6,797 nucleotides of DNA from an uncultured Actinomyces sp. GTDB lineage: Bacteria; Actinomycetota; Actinomycetes; Actinomycetales; Actinomycetaceae. The DNA lies in contig CAMPYB010000037.1 of assembly GCA_946998115.1 (NCBI GenBank), positions 1 through 6,797 on the forward strand. Reading direction: 5' to 3'. Each line of letters starts with the position of its first letter. Positions within the stretch are counted from its first letter, which is position 1. The notes below the pieces were generated by a model that saw only the letters and a list, made by a program, of their open reading frames with translations, had not been told where the DNA came from and made no database searches. Positions 6,141 through 6,797 of this stretch are shown here, one piece after another. The translations under genes and the position numbers were made by a program.

Positions 6141-6797
6141 CGCTATTTTCTTCCTGTAATTTACCACTCAATGCAACATTATATAGCTTATTTTTACTTA
6201 TACCAGTGCTGTCAGCTACAATTCTTACCGCTTGTTTAAATTTGTAACCATTTTCGACCATTTGGTTTATTTGTTCCAAATATTTTTCTGGATTTTCATG
6301 CTTTTTTGCGCTTCCTTGTAAGACTAATGTTACTTCACCAAGTATTTCTAATTTTTTTTCAGCCAATTCTTTCAATGTGCCACGTATAACTTCTTCATGT
6401 ATTTTTGTTAGCTCTCTGCATATTGCTATTTTTCGATCAGGACCTAAGATTTCTAGCATTTTTTGTATCGTATTTTTAGTTCTTTTTGGTGATTCAAAAA
6501 AAATTGTTGTACGTGTTTCATTTTTTAATGTGTTTAATAGCTTCTCCATTTCACCGTTTTTTCTCGGCAAAAAACCTTCAAAAATAAATTTGTCAGTTGG
6601 CATAGCGCTAAGAACTAGTGCTGTAAGTGGAGCTGAAGGGCCAGGTATAACAGTGTATTTTATTCCTAATTCACTAGCTTTTTGAATAATTTTAAGTCCA
6701 GGATCCGATACAGTTGGCATTCCAGCATCAGATACTACGAGTATTTTTTTGCCATTTTGCGCTTCTTGTATTATTTTTTCAACACGTTGAATCTCAT
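6133..6797 (-). CDS. rsmI: 16S rRNA (cytidine(1402)-2'-O)-methyltransferase, C-terminal part
   Basis: RsmI uses S-adenosylmethionine to 2'-O-methylate C1402 in the decoding region of 16S rRNA. The reading frame stays open to the right edge, so the gene is cut at its 5' end. There are 220 complete residues here, and about 60 N-terminal residues are missing compared with the usual 280 or so. Numbered from the first visible full codon, motifs are VSDAGMPTVSDPG (21-33, the family signature), VIPGPSAPLTAL (49-60), PTDKFIFEGFLPRK (66-79), FFESPKR (99-105), CRELTKIHEEVIRGT and GEVTLVLQG. The C-terminal helical domain FKQAVRIVADSTGISKNKLY follows. An ATG at 6720 falls in the middle of the SDAGMP signature and is an internal methionine, not the start. 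The last codons overlap the metG start by 8 nt, so the two genes probably form one operon. Confidence 0.96.
   Translation of the reverse strand, partial: EIQRVEKIIQEAQNGKKILVVSDAGMPTVSDPGLKIIQKASELGIKYTVIPGPSAPLTALVLSAMPTDKFIFEGFLPRKNGEMEKLLNTLKNETRTTIFFESPKRTKNTIQKMLEILGPDRKIAICRELTKIHEEVIRGTLKELAEKKLEILGEVTLVLQGSAKKHENPEKYLEQINQMVENGYKFKQAVRIVADSTGISKNKLYNVALSGKLQEENSDE
6150..6155 (-). promoter_or_regulatory. Ribosome binding site deciding the metG start
   Basis: AGGAAG on the minus strand ends 9 nt before the ATG at 6140-6138. It lies inside the last rsmI codons. It supports the 599-residue MetG over a 608-residue form starting at 6167, and fits coupled translation of rsmI and metG. Confidence 0.6.

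Noticed and set aside
6477..6500. RsmI has FFESPKR where E. coli has a histidine (YESTHR).
   Set aside because: A basic Arg or Lys at this place is, as far as I recall, normal in actinobacterial RsmI, so it is not a sign of a defect.
6718..6720. ATG at 6720 as the rsmI start.
   Set aside because: It lies inside the conserved SDAGMPTVSDPG signature and the frame is open to the right edge, so it is an internal methionine of a gene cut by the window.

Overview
The window reads as a conserved housekeeping block from a low-G+C actinobacterium. By eye it is about one third G+C, and all five visible stop codons are TAA. All six genes lie on the minus strand. In transcription order, from right to left, they are rsmI (cut at the right edge), metG, tatD, a secreted DUF348/G5 cell-wall protein, rsmA and ispE (cut at the left edge). 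The order tatD, rpf-like gene, rsmA/ksgA, ispE with metG nearby is a known actinobacterial arrangement. The MetG, TatD and cell-wall protein sequences look most like bifidobacterial versions. The C-terminal lysozyme-like domain, with its motif SSGATGIPQALPGSKMASAG, supports this. A Bifidobacteriales relative with strong AT bias is my best guess, possibly a host-associated or reduced-genome lineage, but this is inference and not proven by the window.

Layout from the right. rsmI (6797-6133) overlaps the metG start (6140) by 8 nt, so the two are probably translationally coupled. A hairpin covering the last metG codons and followed by a short T-rich stretch (4359-4328) probably ends that unit. 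After a 126-nt AT-rich gap comes tatD (4214-3273). A 171-nt AT-rich leader follows, carrying a three-part repeat that can fold into either of two hairpins. It leads into the DUF348-G5-lysozyme-like gene (3101-1785). A clear 8-bp stem terminator (1780-1760) closes this gene. After a 176-nt AT-rich gap, rsmA (1608-619) overlaps ispE (632 to the left edge) by 14 nt, forming a second coupled pair.

Functions. Three genes serve translation: RsmI methylates a 16S rRNA cytidine at C1402, RsmA dimethylates the A1518/A1519 pair, and MetG charges tRNA-Met. IspE is the kinase of the non-mevalonate isoprenoid pathway. TatD is a metal-dependent nuclease-type hydrolase. The secreted protein is a probable peptidoglycan-acting enzyme in the position where other actinobacteria carry RpfB.

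I found no mobile element, CRISPR array, tRNA or rRNA gene, and no evidence of an undescribed multi-gene system. The points worth a second look are smaller. They are a lysine-free KMSKS-equivalent loop in MetG, the switch-like leader of the cell-wall gene, lineage-specific insertions in IspE and RsmA, and runs of eight A or T inside coding regions.
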